NCBI GenBank assembly: GCA_011389735.1
Contig: JAABTS010000016.1
Span: 1-54,482 of the forward strand
Origin: Desulfobacteraceae bacterium
GTDB taxonomy: Bacteria > Desulfobacterota > Desulfobacteria > Desulfobacterales > JAABTS01
Direction: 5' to 3'
DNA length: 54,482 nt
The notes under the pieces were generated by a model. That model was not told the DNA's origin, did not search any database, and saw only the letters and a program-made list of their open reading frames with translations. Position numbers and translations under genes: made by a program. Of the stretch, positions 14,784 through 22,791 are shown piece by piece (the first letter of the stretch is position 1; each line of letters starts with the position of its first letter).

Positions 14784-15470
14784 TCAGTCTTGTTTATAAA
14801 TTTCCCGTTTGCCCTCTCTATGATCCACCATATAAAGCAAATTACACTTCTTTCCGACAGTTTCGAGTAGTTCGCCAAAAGACCGGCGATTAATATCGTA
14901 CATCCGAATATACACATTCCGGTATCCTTGCGGAACCTTCTCATAGGACGTAAGTATGCTCGCCAATCTGTAACCGCATTCACGAATGATGTCCGTGATC
15001 TCTTTAATTGAGCCGGGCCTGTCTTCTATTCGGCATGCAATCTGGACGCCCCGTTTCCCAAATCCGGAAATCGAAATGAACAGATTGAATAAATCGGTTT
15101 TTGTGATTACGCCGATGACTTCGCCGTCATAATCGACAACAGGAACCCCTGAAAGCTTATGATTCATAAGTAGATGGGCCGTTTCTTCCATGGTGAAATC
15201 CGGAGGGACGGTGACCGGATTGTTGCTCATAATTTCCTTTACCTTAATTTTGGAAAGAAGATACATGAGTTCGTGGATTTCCAAAGTTGTCGCATCCGAC
15301 GCCGAAGCCTTTTTCAAATCCTGATCCGTTACGACTCCGACCAGCTTCCCCTTGCTCATGACCGGAAGCAAGCTGATCCGGTTGCTCTTCATTTTTTCCA
15401 CCGCATCTTGAAACGATTCATCGGCGTCAATAAAATGCACCTTTTCGTTCATCCAGTTTTTAACCAACAT
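14784..15470 (-). CDS. CBS-pair plus ACT domain protein (AcuB-like)
   Basis: A 228-residue cytoplasmic sensor protein. Two CBS motifs form a Bateman module (about residues 5-60, VKNWMNEKVHFIDADESF...LVGVVTDQDLK; and 75-130, VKEIMSNNPVTVPPDFTMEETAHLL...VIGVITKTDLF), followed by an ACT-like domain (about 140-215, VQIACRIEDRPGSIKEITDIIRECGYRLASILT). CBS pairs commonly bind adenine nucleotides, and ACT domains bind small ligands. AcuB of Bacillus has the same layout and is linked to acetoin use, but no acetoin genes are nearby. GGAGGTG precedes the ATG at 15470. A textbook -24/-12 promoter and a 26-bp enhancer-like motif lie upstream. The stress protein gene follows. Confidence 0.88.
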   Translation of the reverse strand: MLVKNWMNEKVHFIDADESFQDAVEKMKSNRISLLPVMSKGKLVGVVTDQDLKKASASDATTLEIHELMYLLSKIKVKEIMSNNPVTVPPDFTMEETAHLLMNHKLSGVPVVDYDGEVIGVITKTDLFNLFISISGFGKRGVQIACRIEDRPGSIKEITDIIRECGYRLASILTSYEKVPQGYRNVYIRMYDINRRSFGELLETVGKKCNLLYMVDHREGKREIYKQD

Positions 15471-15576
15471 AATTCACCTCCAAAAATTTTCAATATTAAA
15501 TGATTTCTATCCGAAAGCGCAGGGATCCATTACATTGAAGCCGTTCGGATTCTTGCCTGATGATAATTAAAATGAT

Positions 15577-15592
15577 AGCAACGAATGTGCCA
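15577..15592 (-). promoter_or_regulatory. Sigma-54 promoter of the CBS-ACT/Usp operon
   Basis: TGGCACATTCGTTGCT on the minus strand matches the -24/-12 consensus (TGGCAC-N5-TTGCW) at every position. Transcription should begin near 15565, about 95 nt before the ATG. The motif at 15689-15714 lies 97 bp further upstream. Confidence 0.85.
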
Positions 15593-15688
15593 AAGAACTT
15601 TTGCTTGGCTTTTTTAGGCATAACAACCTGAATTAATGCTGCATATTTTATGAAATGGTTATTGAATCTAATTTTGTAAAACGGCGGA

Positions 15689-15714
15689 TGTCGAGAATCT
15701 TTACACTATGTAAA
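15689..15714 (+). promoter_or_regulatory. Enhancer-like 26-bp motif (copy 1)
   Basis: TGTCG, nine bases (AGAATCTTT), ACA, three bases, TGTAAA. The core is an inverted repeat TTTACA-CTA-TGTAAA. The distance to the -24 box (97 bp) is typical of an NtrC-type activator site. Confidence 0.7.
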
Positions 15715-15758
15715 TTGTATACAAAAGGTAATTCGCGGATGAAACTCTCCGCCTTAAT

Positions 15759-15929
15759 TCACAACGAATTGTTACCGATCAATTGAAGCATTGCAGGCAT
15801 TGTAGATCGAACGCGGTCTTTCACGGCAAATGAAAGGCCGTGAGAAAAACTGAAATCCTCGCCCCGGATCGCCAGAAAATAGGCGTCCGGAGTCTTGTCA
15901 TACTGCGCCGCCATGATGTAAAGAAACAT
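15759..15929 (-). pseudogene. Small ORF resembling the C-terminus of a hydrogenase maturation protease (possible remnant)
   Basis: A 56-codon frame reading MFLYIMAAQYDKTPDAYFLA then IRGEDFSFSHGLSFAVKDRV. The pattern aIRGxxFxxxxxLS followed by an amphipathic helix recalls the C-terminal part of [NiFe]-hydrogenase maturation proteases, but the catalytic N-terminal part is absent. A TAA stop lies 17 codons upstream in frame, and there is no good ribosome-binding site. It may be a gene fragment or a chance frame. No hydrogenase gene is in the window. Confidence 0.25.
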
Positions 15930-16026
15930 TTCCGGGCTCTTCCGATCCTCACCGCGCCCATATTTCAGAGATTATTCACCGGCCGGAAACAGCGCCAGGC
16001 CCGAAAAACTAAGCCAGAAGTCTGCA

Positions 16027-16488
16027 TTAGTGTTCTTTTTGTTTCCGTATGCTTAGCAATGGAACCGGGCAGCGGCGAAACATTTTTTCGGCAGTGGTTC
16101 CGAACAGCACTCCGATCAGATTGCTTCTGCCCTTTATTCCCATGACCATCAAATCGGCTTTTTCATCCCGGATCGCCTGAACCAATTCCAGAAACGGCGT
16201 TCCGATCCGGATCACTTTTTTTACTCGAAGTCCTTTGCATCCTGTGGCTTTGATCGTTTTCTCGATTTCGTATTCCCTGTAACTTTTTTGATCCTCGAGG
16301 TATTTTTCAACATTCATCGTCGAGCATTCGAGTTCGATTTTTTTGATCATCTCGATGTCTCTTTGATGAATCACACTGACGACGATCAATTCGGCTTTCA
16401 GTGATTCGACCAGTTGAGCGGCGTATTTGATCGCTTCCTCAGCATGCTCCGACAGATCATATCCCACCATTACTTTGGTTATTTTCAT
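16027..16488 (-). CDS. Universal stress protein, single domain
   Basis: A 153-residue UspA-family protein: [20 protein letters not shown] at the start and [36 protein letters not shown] near the end, the latter holding the G-x2-G-x9-G-like ATP-binding loop. The start is the ATG at 16488 because AGGAGG lies eight bases upstream. A longer frame beginning at 16554 would run through the promoter at 16538-16553. The predicted sigma-54 transcript would start near 16526 and leave a leader of about 38 nt. It is a single-gene unit, probably a cytoplasmic stress or starvation protein. Confidence 0.9.
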   Translation of the reverse strand: MKITKVMVGYDLSEHAEEAIKYAAQLVESLKAELIVVSVIHQRDIEMIKKIELECSTMNVEKYLEDQKSYREYEIEKTIKATGCKGLRVKKVIRIGTPFLELVQAIRDEKADLMVMGIKGRSNLIGVLFGTTAEKMFRRCPVPLLSIRKQKEH

Positions 16489-16537
16489 GTTCGCGACCTC
16501 CTTTCCCTTTATTTTTTTTGAACATGAAAATAGTATA

Positions 16538-16553
16538 GGCAATGGATATGCCA
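16538..16553 (-). promoter_or_regulatory. Sigma-54 promoter of the single-domain Usp gene
   Basis: TGGCATATCCATTGCC on the minus strand has the GG-N10-GC spacing and matches TGGCAC-N5-TTGC at nine of ten positions. The enhancer-like motif at 16654-16679 lies 101 bp upstream. Confidence 0.75.
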
Positions 16554-16653
16554 ATTGTTTTCGGCGACAGCTATTGAATTTTAAGTATCTGTTATAAAAA
16601 AATATATTTCAATATCAGGCCATAGATGTATTTGACGGATCAGTGGATTGTGA

Positions 16654-16679
16654 TGTCGGAAATTTTTCCAGGTTGTAAA
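16654..16679 (+). promoter_or_regulatory. Enhancer-like 26-bp motif (copy 2)
   Basis: TGTCG, nine bases (GAAATTTTT), CCA, three bases, TGTAAA. Same orientation and nearly the same distance to its promoter as copy 1. A dispersed repeat begins immediately after it. Confidence 0.65.
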
Positions 16680-16722
16680 TATAGTCTTCCGGAAATTAAA
16701 TTTTACTGCGTTGCCGGTGTTT
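16680..16722 (+). repeat. Dispersed CCGGAAATTAAATTTCAC repeat, single form
   Basis: TATAGTCTTCCGGAAATTAA, then ATTTTACTGCGTTGCCGG: a good match to the family consensus. Confidence 0.7.
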
Positions 16723-16917
16723 GGTTATTGATTTTTCATCTTTGACTATCCCGGTGATGCGATCCACTCGGTATATCAAGTTCAAAAACGCAATTCAGAG
16801 AATCGACTTTACCGATAAACTCCTTGATTCATATCAGCAAAACAGGTATTTTAGCGAGTAGTGATAGTAGGTTGTGAACAGCATCGCCACCAATCGCTAA
16901 CAACAAGGGAATGGCTA

Positions 16918-18417
16918 ATGAATATCAATGAAAGAGAAATAGAGACGCTTTTAGACGCTGGTGAAAGCCTGACACTGGAGTTCAAGGAGTGCGGGATCGG
17001 ATTGAGCCGGGACTTGTTTGAGACCGTATGCGCCTTTCTTAACCGAAGGGGAGGAACAATACTTCTGGGAATAAGCGATAAGGGAGAAATGAAAGGCGTT
17101 GAGCCCAGCCAGGTTGCTCGGATCAAGAAAGATTTTGTGATCACGATCAACAATCCGCAGAAAATAAATCCGCCTTTCTATCTATCCATTGATGATTTAC
17201 GAATCAACGATAAGATGGTTCTTCGAATCTATGTGCCTGAAAGCTCCCAGGTTCATCGGTGCAATGGACGTATTTACGACCGCAATGAAGACGGCGATCT
17301 TGACATTACGGACCATACCAGTTCAGTGGCGGATTTGTATCACCGCAAACAGGCTGCGTACTCAGAAAATAAAATCTATCCATACGCCGAATTAAATGAT
17401 CTTCGAAAAGATTTAATCGCAAGATGCAGAAAAATAGGGGGGATACAACGTGAAGACCATCCATGGACACAGATGGATGATTTAGAAATTCTGAAAAGCG
17501 CTCAACTTTATCAGACCGACCATGAAACAGGCAAAAGCGGCGTCACCCTGGCGGGAATTCTTCTTCTTGGAAAAGACGAAACCATTCTTTCCGTCGTTCC
17601 CCATCACCGAACGGATTTAATTCTTCGTAAATACAATCTTGACCGTTATGACGACAGAGATTTCGTGGACACGAATTTGATTGAAAGCTATGAACGTATT
17701 ATGGCATTTATCGCCAAACATCTGCCTGACCCGTTTTATCTGGAACGGGATACACGGATTAGCATCCGCGATGCGATTTTTCGGGAAATCGCATCGAATA
17801 TGATGATTCATAGAGAATATATGAACGCCTTCCCGGCTAAATTGATTATTGAGCGAGGCGTCGTCCGGACGGAAAACAGTAATAAGCCGCATGGGTTCGG
17901 TCCCATTGATCCCGCATTGTTTTCTCCTTTCCCCAAAAATCCGGTCATTGCCCGGTTTTTCAGAGAAATCGGCAGGGCGGACGAACTGGGGTCGGGAGTT
18001 CGCAAATTGATGAAGTATGGCAGAACATATGGAGGAGTTGATCCTCAATTGATCGAAGGAGATATTTTTAAGACGATTATCTGCTATCCCGATCCCGGAG
18101 TTTATGCGGATGATCCTGATAACGTGGCCGGGCCAGGCGCTCTATTCAAATCAGGGGTAGAGTCAGGGGTAGAGTCAGGGGTAGAGTCAGGGGTAGAGTC
18201 GGAGATCACCATGAAAATATTGACTATATTAACTGATGAGCCGCTCGGTAAAGCCGAAATCGCCCAAAAACTGGGAAAAGAAAAGCCGACGCGATATCTG
18301 CATGAATTAATGGCTACCCTGATTGATAAAAATATTGTTGAATTCACCATTCCGGAAAAGCCAAACAGTAGATTGCAAAAATACCGGCTCACTGAAAAAA
18401 GGGATTTCAGTTGTTAA
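16918..18417 (+). CDS. AlbA_2 / Schlafen-type ATP-binding regulator with winged helix
   Basis: A 499-residue protein. Residues 15-125 are an AlbA_2 (Schlafen AlbA) domain (LTLEFKECGIG, AFLNRRGGTILLGISDKGEMKGV). Residues about 270-385 hold an HATPase_c_4-like module (IFREIASNMMIHREY ... RADELGSGVRKL). The C-terminal 65 residues form a winged helix (MKILTILTDEPLGKAEIAQKLG). Family members are putative transcriptional regulators or defence-linked proteins. The start is the ATG at 16918 with AAGGGA upstream; a GTG at 16861 would add 19 residues. Residues 412-427 are SGVE repeated four times, coded by a perfect 12-bp tandem array (18151-18198) in the linker before the winged helix. It is convergent with the NtrC-type gene that follows. 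Confidence 0.85.
   Translation: MNINEREIETLLDAGESLTLEFKECGIGLSRDLFETVCAFLNRRGGTILLGISDKGEMKGVEPSQVARIKKDFVITINNPQKINPPFYLSIDDLRINDKMVLRIYVPESSQVHRCNGRIYDRNEDGDLDITDHTSSVADLYHRKQAAYSENKIYPYAELNDLRKDLIARCRKIGGIQREDHPWTQMDDLEILKSAQLYQTDHETGKSGVTLAGILLLGKDETILSVVPHHRTDLILRKYNLDRYDDRDFVDTNLIESYERIMAFIAKHLPDPFYLERDTRISIRDAIFREIASNMMIHREYMNAFPAKLIIERGVVRTENSNKPHGFGPIDPALFSPFPKNPVIARFFREIGRADELGSGVRKLMKYGRTYGGVDPQLIEGDIFKTIICYPDPGVYADDPDNVAGPGALFKSGVESGVESGVESGVESEITMKILTILTDEPLGKAEIAQKLGKEKPTRYLHELMATLIDKNIVEFTIPEKPNSRLQKYRLTEKRDFSC
18151..18198 (+). repeat. In-frame 12-bp minisatellite (4 copies)
   Basis: TCAGGGGTAGAG repeated four times without mismatch, coding SGVE. Copy-number change would lengthen or shorten the linker by four residues without a frameshift. 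Confidence 0.95.
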
Positions 18418-18434
18418 TGGGTAGTGGATGGTGA

Positions 18435-18460
18435 ATATAGGTTTCCGGAAATTAATACAT
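18435..18460 (+). repeat. Dispersed CCGGAAATTAAATTTCAC repeat, truncated
   Basis: ATATAGGTTTCCGGAAATTA between two convergent genes; only the first half of the unit is present. Confidence 0.5.
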
Positions 18461-18469
18461 CACCAACCC

Positions 18470-19903
18470 CTACTTATCGGCGTTAGCCGAAGTTTCGAGA
18501 ACGATTCCGTATTTTTCGATTTTGGAATGTAATGTCGGCCTGGATAGGCCCAATAGTTTGGCCGCGGCGGAACGGTTCCCGCCGGTGATGTTGAGAGCTT
18601 CCATAATGACGACCCCGGCGAAACGATCAACCCAGTAATCGAACATTTTTTCATTACTCTTATTTTTTAGTTCATGCCTTAAAAATTCCCGGAGAATTTG
18701 ATCCGAATCTCGTTTATCAGCGCTTTTCGCCGTGTTTTCGTCCGCCAGAACGCGGGAAATTTCTTCATCAAGGATTGGCGCTCCACGGTTGAATATCAGT
18801 GTTTTTTGGATGACATTGGACAGTTCGCGAACATTGCCGGGCCATGAATGACCGTCGAGCAGTTTTTTCGCTTTTTTAGTAATTCCGGGATTTTCCATGT
18901 TTTCCATTGCGGCGTGGCGGGAAAGAAAATAGTCCGCCAGAAGTTCGACGTCGCCGATACGATCGCGCAAAGGAGGAAGCCGGATTGTGACGACTTTCAG
19001 ACGGTAATAAAGGTCTTCGCGAAACCGGCCGTCCGAAATAGCGGCTTCAAGATCCCTGTTGGTGGCGGCGATAATGCGGACATTCACCGGTATTGTGTCT
19101 CTCCCTCCAATACGTTCGATGCTTTTTTCCTGCAAAAGTCTCAGCAATTTGGATTGAAGCCCGATCGGCATATCCCCAATTTCGTCCAGAAAAATTGTGC
19201 CGCCGTCGGCTTGTTCAATTTTTCCGACTCGACGATGGGCGGCGCCGGTGAACGCCCCTTTTTCATAGCCGAACAGTTCGCTTTCCAGCAATGTTTCGGG
19301 AATGGCGACGCAATTGATCACCAGAAAAGGTTTGTCGGCTCTTAGGCTGTGCTGGTAAATGGCTCTGACGGCGAGTTCTTTTCCGGTTCCGGATTCACCC
19401 CGGATGAGAACGGTGGCGTCTGTAGGGGACGATCTGCCGATTGCCTTGTAAACTTCCTGCATCGCTGCGCTTTTCCCGATAATCGCATCATGTGACGTTT
19501 CGTCGGCATGGCCGTCCATGTTCACGGGCGAACGCATGAAACGGCCGGCGTCATGCGCCTGACGAATGACAGACAGCATATCCGGGATTTCGAACGGTTT
19601 GAGAACATAATCGAATGCGCCTTTTTTGGTGGCTTCAATAGCGGTTTCGGTTGTGCCGTAGGCCGTCATGATAATCACCGGCAGTTTGGGGTCCGATTTA
19701 TTGATTTGCTCGAAAGTCTCCAGACCGTTCATTCCGGGCAGACGCATGTCCAGAATGACGAGTTCCGGAGGCTCGTCGCGGATCATGGCCAGGCCCGATT
19801 CTCCCGACGCCGCGCTTTGCACCGAATAGCCCTCTCCTATGAGCAATTTTTCAAAACTTTTTCTCAACTGGTCGTCGTCATCGATGATCAAAATCGAACT
19901 CAC
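18470..19903 (-). CDS. NtrC-family sigma-54-dependent response regulator
   Basis: A 477-residue protein with a receiver (about 1-120; acidic DDDD at 8-11, phospho-acceptor D52 in LVILDMRLPG, lysine in VLKPFE), a sigma-54 AAA+ domain (about 140-380; Walker A GESGTGKE, the intact GAFTGA loop that contacts sigma-54, and DEIGDMPIGLQSKLLRLLQ), and a Fis-type HTH (NITGGNRSAAAKLLGLSRPTLHSKI). It starts at a GTG (19903) with GGAG seven bases upstream, four bases after the stop of its kinase gene, so the two form a pair. It is one of two local candidates for binding the 26-bp motif upstream of the sigma-54 promoters in this window. Confidence 0.93.
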   Translation of the reverse strand: MSSILIIDDDDQLRKSFEKLLIGEGYSVQSAASGESGLAMIRDEPPELVILDMRLPGMNGLETFEQINKSDPKLPVIIMTAYGTTETAIEATKKGAFDYVLKPFEIPDMLSVIRQAHDAGRFMRSPVNMDGHADETSHDAIIGKSAAMQEVYKAIGRSSPTDATVLIRGESGTGKELAVRAIYQHSLRADKPFLVINCVAIPETLLESELFGYEKGAFTGAAHRRVGKIEQADGGTIFLDEIGDMPIGLQSKLLRLLQEKSIERIGGRDTIPVNVRIIAATNRDLEAAISDGRFREDLYYRLKVVTIRLPPLRDRIGDVELLADYFLSRHAAMENMENPGITKKAKKLLDGHSWPGNVRELSNVIQKTLIFNRGAPILDEEISRVLADENTAKSADKRDSDQILREFLRHELKNKSNEKMFDYWVDRFAGVVIMEALNITGGNRSAAAKLLGLSRPTLHSKIEKYGIVLETSANADK

Positions 19904-19907
19904 GATA

Positions 19908-21371
19908 TCACTCCTTTACAGGCAGGGAGATGATAAACGCTGCGCCTTCGGCCGCCCCTCCGTCAATGTCGATTTCACCGCCGTGTTCCTGGATAATGCG
20001 GGCGGCGATACTGAGCCCCAGCCCCGTGCCCTCTTCCTTGGTGGTGAAAAACGGCTGAAAGATCTTGTCCTTCAGAGCGTCCGGAATTCCAGGGCCGTTG
20101 TCGCTGATCCTGATTATCGCTTTGCTTTTTGATGATCCGCCGGAAATCGTTTCCTCATGAACAATGATCATCCCTTCTCCTTTATCCATTGATTCACATG
20201 CGTTCACAACGATGTTGACAAGCACTTCCTTCAATTGTTCGGGATCGGCCTCGATGGTTGGAGGCATCTGTTCGCGGACAATATCTACACTCATATTATA
20301 GGATTTCAGGCGATGCTCCAATAATTGAATCGCCATATCCACCACAACGGACGGACTGATTTCCTGCATCACCAGTTTGGGAGGTCTCGAAAATTCGAGG
20401 AAATTTTGAACAATAGCGTCAATATGACGAATTTCCTCGGATATTACATCGAAATCTTCTTTTTCAGTTTCGGTCAATTTTAACGAACGGCCTAGCGAAA
20501 ACAATCTCATTTTTACGGATGTAAATGGATTACGGATGCTGTGAGCCATTCCGGCCGCAAGCTTTCCGACCATGGCCAGTTTTTCGGATTGAAGAAGATG
20601 TTCGCGGCTTTTTTCAAGTTCCGCCCTGGTATGGTTTACGTCCTGTATTAATCCGTGAACCCCCATGCTCAGAGAAATAATTTCGTCTTCGGACAACTGG
20701 CCGCTCTTTTTGTCAATCTTTTTGAGCAGTCTGCGAACCGGCCCCAATATATGATTCATAATGAAAAACGCCAGAAATGCGCCGATAACAAACACGACGA
20801 AAACCGACGCGCCCGCTATCATTCTGATTGTTTCAGCCTGGGATTTTGCGTTCGCCCGAACCTGATTGATACGGGCCAAATGCATTTTCCTGTACTCCTC
20901 GCATAAGTTCAGAGTTTTGAAAAAAAGGGCTCTTGCCTCTTTATGGAGGACGCCTCCTTTTTCATTCGCGTTTGCGTTGTAAAGAGAGATAACGCGATCC
21001 TTGATATCGATATATACAGTGTATTCCTTATCGATTTCATCCAGAATTTGCTTTTCTTCGGCGTCTTCCACTTTTGAACGGATTTTATCGAATTTTTCTC
21101 TGAATATCTGACGGTATTTGCCCAATTTATTGAGCCAATCCGGATCTCCATCGATAAAATAATAGGAAACAAACCCCTTCTGGTTGACCAGCGCCGATGC
21201 GAGCGCTTCGGCGTTCTGGAACGCCGCCACATCCTCATCAATCACGGAACTCAGAAATTTTTCCATTCGGAAGGTGTACCATACCATGACGGCGCCTCCC
21301 GCCATGGTAATAAAAACCAGGAGGGCCAGCAGCACATAAAATTTGGCGCGAAGGTTGATTCTAATCCACAT
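19908..21371 (-). CDS. Membrane sensor histidine kinase (partner of the NtrC-type regulator)
   Basis: A 487-residue kinase. TM1 is at about residues 11-32, a helical periplasmic region spans 36-183 (chemoreceptor-like four-helix bundle, rich in charged heptads), and TM2 is at about 184-206, followed by a HAMP-like linker. The HisKA domain has H277 (LAAGMAHSIRNPFTS; HS rather than the more usual HE), and the HATPase has N, G1 (ISDNGPGIP), F (FQPFFTTKEEG) and G2 (GTGLGLSIA) boxes. It should phosphorylate the regulator encoded directly downstream. A weak -24/-12 candidate (AGGGTAGTGTGTTGCG, 21430-21445) lies upstream but is not counted as reliable. Confidence 0.92.
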   Translation of the reverse strand: MWIRINLRAKFYVLLALLVFITMAGGAVMVWYTFRMEKFLSSVIDEDVAAFQNAEALASALVNQKGFVSYYFIDGDPDWLNKLGKYRQIFREKFDKIRSKVEDAEEKQILDEIDKEYTVYIDIKDRVISLYNANANEKGGVLHKEARALFFKTLNLCEEYRKMHLARINQVRANAKSQAETIRMIAGASVFVVFVIGAFLAFFIMNHILGPVRRLLKKIDKKSGQLSEDEIISLSMGVHGLIQDVNHTRAELEKSREHLLQSEKLAMVGKLAAGMAHSIRNPFTSVKMRLFSLGRSLKLTETEKEDFDVISEEIRHIDAIVQNFLEFSRPPKLVMQEISPSVVVDMAIQLLEHRLKSYNMSVDIVREQMPPTIEADPEQLKEVLVNIVVNACESMDKGEGMIIVHEETISGGSSKSKAIIRISDNGPGIPDALKDKIFQPFFTTKEEGTGLGLSIAARIIQEHGGEIDIDGGAAEGAAFIISLPVKE

Positions 21372-21460
21372 TATTCATCATCCATTAAAATGCCGGCATG
21401 ATACCGGAACATTTGTTTAATCGAAAGTCCGCAACACACTACCCTCTATCAGCCGGTATT

Positions 21461-21901
21461 TCAATAGGGAAGATTTTGAAATTTTTCCCTCGCGATCTCC
21501 TCGATCACATGTTTAAGTTTTTCGATGCTGTTTCCGTTTTTTTCTACGAACGCAGCGCCCGGAAGAATATTGCGCCTTTCATTATAATCCGACTGAAAGG
21601 TGTGAATTATAATCGGGATTCGACCACCGAGACGCTCAAGTTTTTCCAATGTTTCCGATTCATCCGAATCGGGCAGATTCGGGTCCAGCACCAAAAGGCT
21701 TATCGCGTCCGGATAAAACGCCAGCCTTAGAATCTGCCTGTAATTTTCAGCCGATCTGACGATATAGCCTTCCGAAGCCAATTCCCTGTGCAAAAATTCC
21801 CTTACATGGTGATTTCTGTCGGCAACAATGATTGTAAATTCTTTTTTCACGGATTTTGCCTGTTTTTTTTCGAATCTATTTGTCAGTTTGTCAGTCAGCA
21901 T
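21461..21901 (-). CDS. Stand-alone receiver-like protein
   Basis: About 146 residues from the ATG at 21901 (a TTG at 21925 is also in frame; neither has a strong ribosome-binding site). It is one receiver-like domain with no output: FTIIVADRNHH gives a single acidic residue instead of the usual pair, the likely phospho-acceptor is in LLVLDPNLPD, and the lysine may be in AFVEKNG. The divergence suggests altered phosphorylation chemistry or a purely protein-binding role. A sigma-54 promoter lies at 21949-21964, and the transcript would begin very close to the TTG, which favours the ATG. Divergent from another lone receiver at 22303. Confidence 0.75.
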   Translation of the reverse strand: MLTDKLTNRFEKKQAKSVKKEFTIIVADRNHHVREFLHRELASEGYIVRSAENYRQILRLAFYPDAISLLVLDPNLPDSDESETLEKLERLGGRIPIIIHTFQSDYNERRNILPGAAFVEKNGNSIEKLKHVIEEIAREKFQNLPY

Positions 21902-21948
21902 TGAACATATCAGTAACCAGGACAAGACTGTGGTCCACTAAAGCATAA

Positions 21949-21964
21949 AGCAATAAACATGCCA
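21949..21964 (-). promoter_or_regulatory. Sigma-54 promoter of the receiver-like gene
   Basis: TGGCATGTTTATTGCT on the minus strand, with GG-N10-GC spacing and an exact TTGCT. It is one of a divergent pair with 22222-22237; the enhancer-like motif at 22053-22078 lies between them. Confidence 0.75.
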
Positions 21965-22052
21965 TATCCCTATTTTCCGGTTATATAACCCCTAACATAT
22001 TTATATCAAAAGGATATCTCAACCCTTTGATTTTTCGGTGGAATGTGGAACA

Positions 22053-22078
22053 TGTCAGATTTTTTTTCTAATCGTAAA
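22053..22078 (+). promoter_or_regulatory. Enhancer-like 26-bp motif (copy 3, degenerate)
   Basis: TGTCA, nine bases (GATTTTTTT), TCT, three bases, CGTAAA. It has the same spacing as the other copies with three substitutions in conserved parts. It lies 89 bp from the -24 box at 21964 and 144 bp from that at 22222. Confidence 0.5.
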
Positions 22079-22221
22079 AATTCCGTCGGATTAATTTGAG
22101 GCCTTTTGCCCGGAAATTAATCTCCAGATTCAAAAATGATGAAATTAAGTATCTTTGATTTTTCCAGGAACTCAGTATTTCTGGGCATTGATCAAATAAT
22201 ATGGTTCTCCATACAGTAGTA

Positions 22222-22237
22222 TGGCGCCCAAATTGCA
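22222..22237 (+). promoter_or_regulatory. Sigma-54 promoter of the receiver gene at 22303
   Basis: TGGCGCCCAAATTGCA: one mismatch to TGGCAC and a perfect TTGCA. The leader would be about 54 nt. Confidence 0.8.
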
Positions 22238-22302
22238 ATAACCGTATCGGCAAATACAACATAAGGCTCAATCTCAATTCAAAAAAGAAAAGGAGTAATC
22301 TC

Positions 22303-22755
22303 ATGGAAAAACCGAAAATCCTAATCGTTGACGACAATATGACATTTCTTATAAGCACCGCAAATATCCTTTCCAGATCAGGCTTTCAAATTCTATTTGC
22401 TTTGAATGGGAGAGAAGCGCTGTCTCTTCTGGATCAACGAACGGATATCGACGCCGTGGTGCTTGATATGAAAATGCCGGGCATGAACGGTTTGGAAACC
22501 CTTAAAAAGATAAAAGCGCGCCAACCCCTTATAGAGGTCATTATCCTTACAGGATACCCCGATGTGGATGATCTGATCGACAGCCTTAAAATTGGCGCGA
22601 CTTCATATGTTATGAAACCTTTTCCGATTGAACGGCTTATCGAGAAATTGAAACGCGCCGTTTCATCCAAGCGAAAAATCGAAGCGGAGCTGGAGATTGC
22701 TCTTTCGTGCAGCCAGCACTATCAATCCGATCAAGTACAAAACCTCTCTGCATAG
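22303..22755 (+). CDS. Single-domain response regulator
   Basis: 150 residues: one receiver domain (ILIVDDNMTF acidic pair, phospho-acceptor in AVVLDMKMPGMNG, lysine in YVMKPFP) plus a 25-residue helical tail. No DNA-binding output is present. The start is the ATG at 22303 with AAGGAG seven bases upstream; the frame extends 34 codons further into the promoter region, which is rejected. Such lone receivers act in phosphorelays or by protein contact. It is driven by the sigma-54 promoter at 22222-22237 and convergent with the PPDK-like gene. Confidence 0.9.
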   Translation: MEKPKILIVDDNMTFLISTANILSRSGFQILFALNGREALSLLDQRTDIDAVVLDMKMPGMNGLETLKKIKARQPLIEVIILTGYPDVDDLIDSLKIGATSYVMKPFPIERLIEKLKRAVSSKRKIEAELEIALSCSQHYQSDQVQNLSA

Positions 22756-22764
22756 AAGACAAAA

Positions 22765-22791
22765 GAGCGGTTAAAATGCATTTAACCGCTC
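22765..22791 (-). terminator. Hairpin at the end of the PPDK-like gene
   Basis: GAGCGGTTAAA, a five-base loop and TTTAACCGCTC form an 11-bp stem. On the minus strand it is followed by TTTTGTC. It overlaps the stop of the minus-strand gene and lies just past the end of the plus-strand receiver, so it may serve both. Confidence 0.6.

Larger units (their letters stand above)
15471..16026. other. Intergenic region upstream of the CBS-ACT operon
   Basis: The part nearest the gene holds the sigma-54 promoter and enhancer-like motif. The rest shows only the doubtful protease-like fragment at 15759-15929. Nothing else was recognised. Confidence 0.6.
16489..16917. other. Intergenic region between Usp and the AlbA-type regulator
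   Basis: It contains the sigma-54 promoter (16538-16553), the enhancer-like motif (16654-16679) and a dispersed repeat unit (16680-16722). No promoter for the rightward gene was recognised and no further gene is present. Confidence 0.6.
21926..22302. other. Divergent regulatory region between two receiver genes
   Basis: It holds two divergent sigma-54 promoters (21949-21964 and 22222-22237) and one enhancer-like motif (22053-22078). Nothing else was recognised. Confidence 0.65.

Noticed and set aside
15840-16145. Plus-strand 101-codon frame near the single-domain Usp gene
   Set aside because: It overlaps the 3-prime end of the Usp gene in antisense and shows no recognisable domain.
21430-21445. 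Possible sigma-54 promoter of the kinase at 21371 (AGGGTAGTGTGTTGCG)
   Set aside because: The -12 TTGC and spacing fit, but the -24 element has only the GG; too weak to count.
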